A stretch of DNA of 7,899 nt from assembly GCA_023451395.1 (NCBI GenBank), contig JAEXZL010000125.1:1-7899 (forward strand). Reading direction: 5' to 3'. This DNA comes from Bacillota bacterium. Its GTDB lineage: Bacteria > Bacillota > Clostridia > Clostridiales > Clostridiaceae. Positions 6,558-7,899 of this stretch are shown here, piece after piece. The notes beneath the pieces were generated by a model. That model was given only the letters and a program-made list of their open reading frames with translations, was not told the origin of the DNA and made no database searches. A program made the position numbers and the translations under genes. Each line of letters begins with the position of its first letter. Positions within the stretch are counted from its first letter, which is position 1.

Positions 6558-6657
6558 ATGTGCACTAAAAGAATTATAATATGTGCACTAAAAGAATTTT
6601 AATATGTACACTAAAAGAATTTTGATATGCACTAAGTAAAAATATTAAATATGCACC
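6558..6657 (+). repeat. 23-bp tandem repeat: three good copies plus degenerate copies
   Basis: Units at 6558-6580, 6581-6603 and 6604-6626 share the pattern ATGTGCACTAAAAGAATT followed by TTAAT-like bases; each differs from its neighbour at one or two positions. Degenerate copies begin at 6627 (ATGCACTAAGTAAAAATATT) and 6651 (ATGCACCAAG). The array starts two bases after the SGNH stop codon and lies in the 3' region between two convergent genes. The palindromic GTGCAC heads the first two units. The period of about two helical turns is typical of protein-binding arrays, but replication slippage in AT-rich DNA is a simpler origin. Confidence 0.85.
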
Positions 6658-6679
6658 AAGCTTATAATAAATAATTTTA

Positions 6680-6717
6680 CCTCAGAGGAGTCCTTATGTA
6701 TAGGGACTCCTCTGAGG
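6680..6717 (-). terminator. Strong hairpin terminator between convergent genes, mainly for the FAD oxidoreductase
   Basis: A perfect 14-bp inverted repeat (6680-6693 with 6704-6717; CCTCAGAGGAGTCC and its complement) can extend inward by three more pairs, one a G-U, to a UGUA loop. On the minus strand it lies about 30 nt after the oxidoreductase stop codon and is followed by GTAAAATTATTTATT, a moderately T-rich tail. On the plus strand no T-run follows, so it would stop rightward transcription less well. It is the only hairpin placed to insulate the SGNH gene from its convergent neighbour. Confidence 0.75.
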
Positions 6718-6748
6718 CTTATAAGAGGGAATGATACTAGCTGTTTAA

Positions 6749-7899
6749 TTATTTTTCATAAGATACATCTGGCCATTGAAGCTCGAAGCCTTCTCCTATC
6801 AAGAGGGCTTGGAAATCTGTAAGATGAGAGCTGGTATTTCTAAGCTCTTTTGGACTTATACCCTTGCTTAGACAGTATGCAGCAGCATAGCCCGCAGCTT
6901 CTCCTACATTCCATTCTACTGGATGAAGCCTATAGCAGCCATTGGTTATATGAGTAGTTCCAATGTTTTTACATGCAGCAAAAAGATTGTTTACTCTTTC
7001 TGGAATCAAGCTGCCCAAAGGAATCTGGAAGGGTAGTGAAGGTATATCCACATAGTTTCTGTTGCCGGTGCTTGGGTGAAGATCTATTCTATATGCACCA
7101 ATACCAACAGAATCATGGAAGGCTTGTGCGCCTCTTCCTTCTCTCATTTCTGCACCAACATGGCTTTCAAGTATAGTAAACTCAGCTTTAATTCTCCTTG
7201 CTTCTCTTATATAGGGCTGCATAGCAAGTCCATGCTCTGTTCCCATCATATCTCCTCGAAGCCTTAATCCAGGGAAACCTTGCTTTCCATCTTTTCTTGG
7301 AGCTTCTGTCTGCATCCAATAAAGGAGAGAAAGACTCACCTCTTTTGCTCCTTCTATATGCTTCCTTGCTTCCTCTTCGCTTACTTCAAATATTGGTCCA
7401 AGCCAATAGTCATTTTGTGGCCAGTTTACTAAGGTAACACTGCTGTCGAAGGTTCCGGGAAGGAAGTTGTTCTTATCAACTATTTGTCTATAAGTCCATA
7501 AAGAGGTTTTGCCCTTCTCTGGGAAAAAGACTGTATCTCTTCTCTCTAGTGTATGAGGATTTACTATAGACCAATCTAATTGCTTTACAGGCCAAAAATC
7601 TGCCTGGTAGTTTTTCCAGAAGTCATAGGTTTTAGGCTTTTCTATAGTGTGATCCTCTCCCTCGATATGATCCATGGCAAAACACCAGGTCACTGCTTGC
7701 ATATCTAAAGGATCAGCTTCACAAGGAAGAGCATGAAGCTCTCCAGTTTGCTTTTGTGATTCAGAACCAGTAACATATTCTGTTCCAGATAAGGGGAGAA
7801 GGTCACCACATTCAGTAGCATCTAAAAAGTAAGGTGCTGTAAGTATGTATTCTGAGTCTCCATCTAAATTTTTAAGGGTTACTGAGAGAATTTTATCTC
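6749..7899 (-). CDS. FAD-dependent oxidoreductase, FAD_oxidored family, N-terminus beyond window edge
   Basis: The minus-strand frame is open to the right edge, giving about 383 C-terminal residues; the Met at 7702 is internal, not the start. Upstream of it the frame reads FLDATECGDLLPLSGTEYV, a hallmark of FAD_oxidored (PF12831) proteins, where the nucleotide-binding domain reaches the substrate domain. The C-terminal part has DLHPSTGNRNY, then IPLGSLIPERVNNLFAAC, and the closing FAD-contact helix NVGEAAGYAAAYCL, ending in the usual LQWPD segment. The Rossmann GxGxxG lies outside the window. Members oxidise unknown substrates with bound FAD. They are often found in carbohydrate-degradation clusters of Firmicutes and Bacteroidetes and are sometimes misnamed xanthan lyase. 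The gene is convergent with the SGNH hydrolase and separated from it by a hairpin, so it belongs to a different transcript. Family assignment is confident; the substrate is unknown. Confidence 0.9.
   Translation of the reverse strand, partial: DKILSVTLKNLDGDSEYILTAPYFLDATECGDLLPLSGTEYVTGSESQKQTGELHALPCEADPLDMQAVTWCFAMDHIEGEDHTIEKPKTYDFWKNYQADFWPVKQLDWSIVNPHTLERRDTVFFPEKGKTSLWTYRQIVDKNNFLPGTFDSSVTLVNWPQNDYWLGPIFEVSEEEARKHIEGAKEVSLSLLYWMQTEAPRKDGKQGFPGLRLRGDMMGTEHGLAMQPYIREARRIKAEFTILESHVGAEMREGRGAQAFHDSVGIGAYRIDLHPSTGNRNYVDIPSLPFQIPLGSLIPERVNNLFAACKNIGTTHITNGCYRLHPVEWNVGEAAGYAAAYCLSKGISPKELRNTSSHLTDFQALLIGEGFELQWPDVSYEK

Noticed and set aside
6558..6657. CRISPR array
   Set aside because: The units are directly adjacent with no unique spacers between them, and no cas genes are present; it is a simple tandem repeat.
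6973..7267. Two plus-strand frames inside the FAD oxidoreductase gene
   Set aside because: They overlap family-conserved regions of the minus-strand gene and give cysteine/serine-rich translations with no domain.
7700..7702. ATG at 7702 (minus strand) as the start of the oxidoreductase
   Set aside because: The frame continues upstream to the window edge and encodes conserved family sequence (FLDATECGDLLPLSG), so this Met is internal.

Overview
The window is AT-rich throughout. It uses Gram-positive style ribosome binding sites (GGAGG, AGGAG), has some non-ATG starts and hairpin terminators, and encodes a Spo0E-type sporulation phosphatase. Together these point to a spore-forming, low-GC Firmicute, most likely Clostridium or a close relative. 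This placement is an inference from composition and gene families; there is no rRNA or other phylogenetic marker here.

Left part (1-1157): the 3' two-thirds or so of a sigma-54-dependent activator gene enters from the left edge. It has a complete-looking AAA+ core and an unusual winged-helix-like C-terminus. It ends in a perfect 19-bp terminator hairpin, followed directly by a perfect 28-bp-arm palindrome that looks like a dispersed REP-type element. Middle-left (1158-1816): about 415 bp without an intact gene contains what may be decayed remnants of coding sequence, including a 25-nt stretch nearly identical to part of the downstream SGNH hydrolase gene. A good candidate promoter then leads to a 63-residue Spo0E-like protein with its own terminator.

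Centre (1940-6555): three genes run in the same direction with 120-140 bp gaps. They are a DUF624/YesL-type membrane protein, a 973-residue secreted beta-propeller protein with a FIVAR-like helical module and a C-terminal beta-rich domain, and a cytoplasmic SGNH/GDSL hydrolase. A 23-bp tandem repeat directly follows the hydrolase gene. Right part (6680-7899): a strong hairpin separates these genes from a convergent gene for an FAD-dependent oxidoreductase of the FAD_oxidored type, whose 5' end lies beyond the right edge.

How the genes may fit together: DUF624 proteins, SGNH esterases and FAD_oxidored proteins all recur in carbohydrate-utilisation loci of Firmicutes. A secreted propeller/FIVAR protein would suit glycan binding at the cell surface. 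A glycan-related accessory locus is therefore reasonable, but the window holds no glycosidase, polysaccharide lyase or transporter that would prove it. I found no CRISPR array, tRNA, rRNA, recognisable insertion sequence or prophage gene. I do not see a clearly new biological system. The most unusual items are the 28-bp palindrome, the 23-bp tandem repeat, the decayed intergenic region and the domain layout of the large secreted protein.
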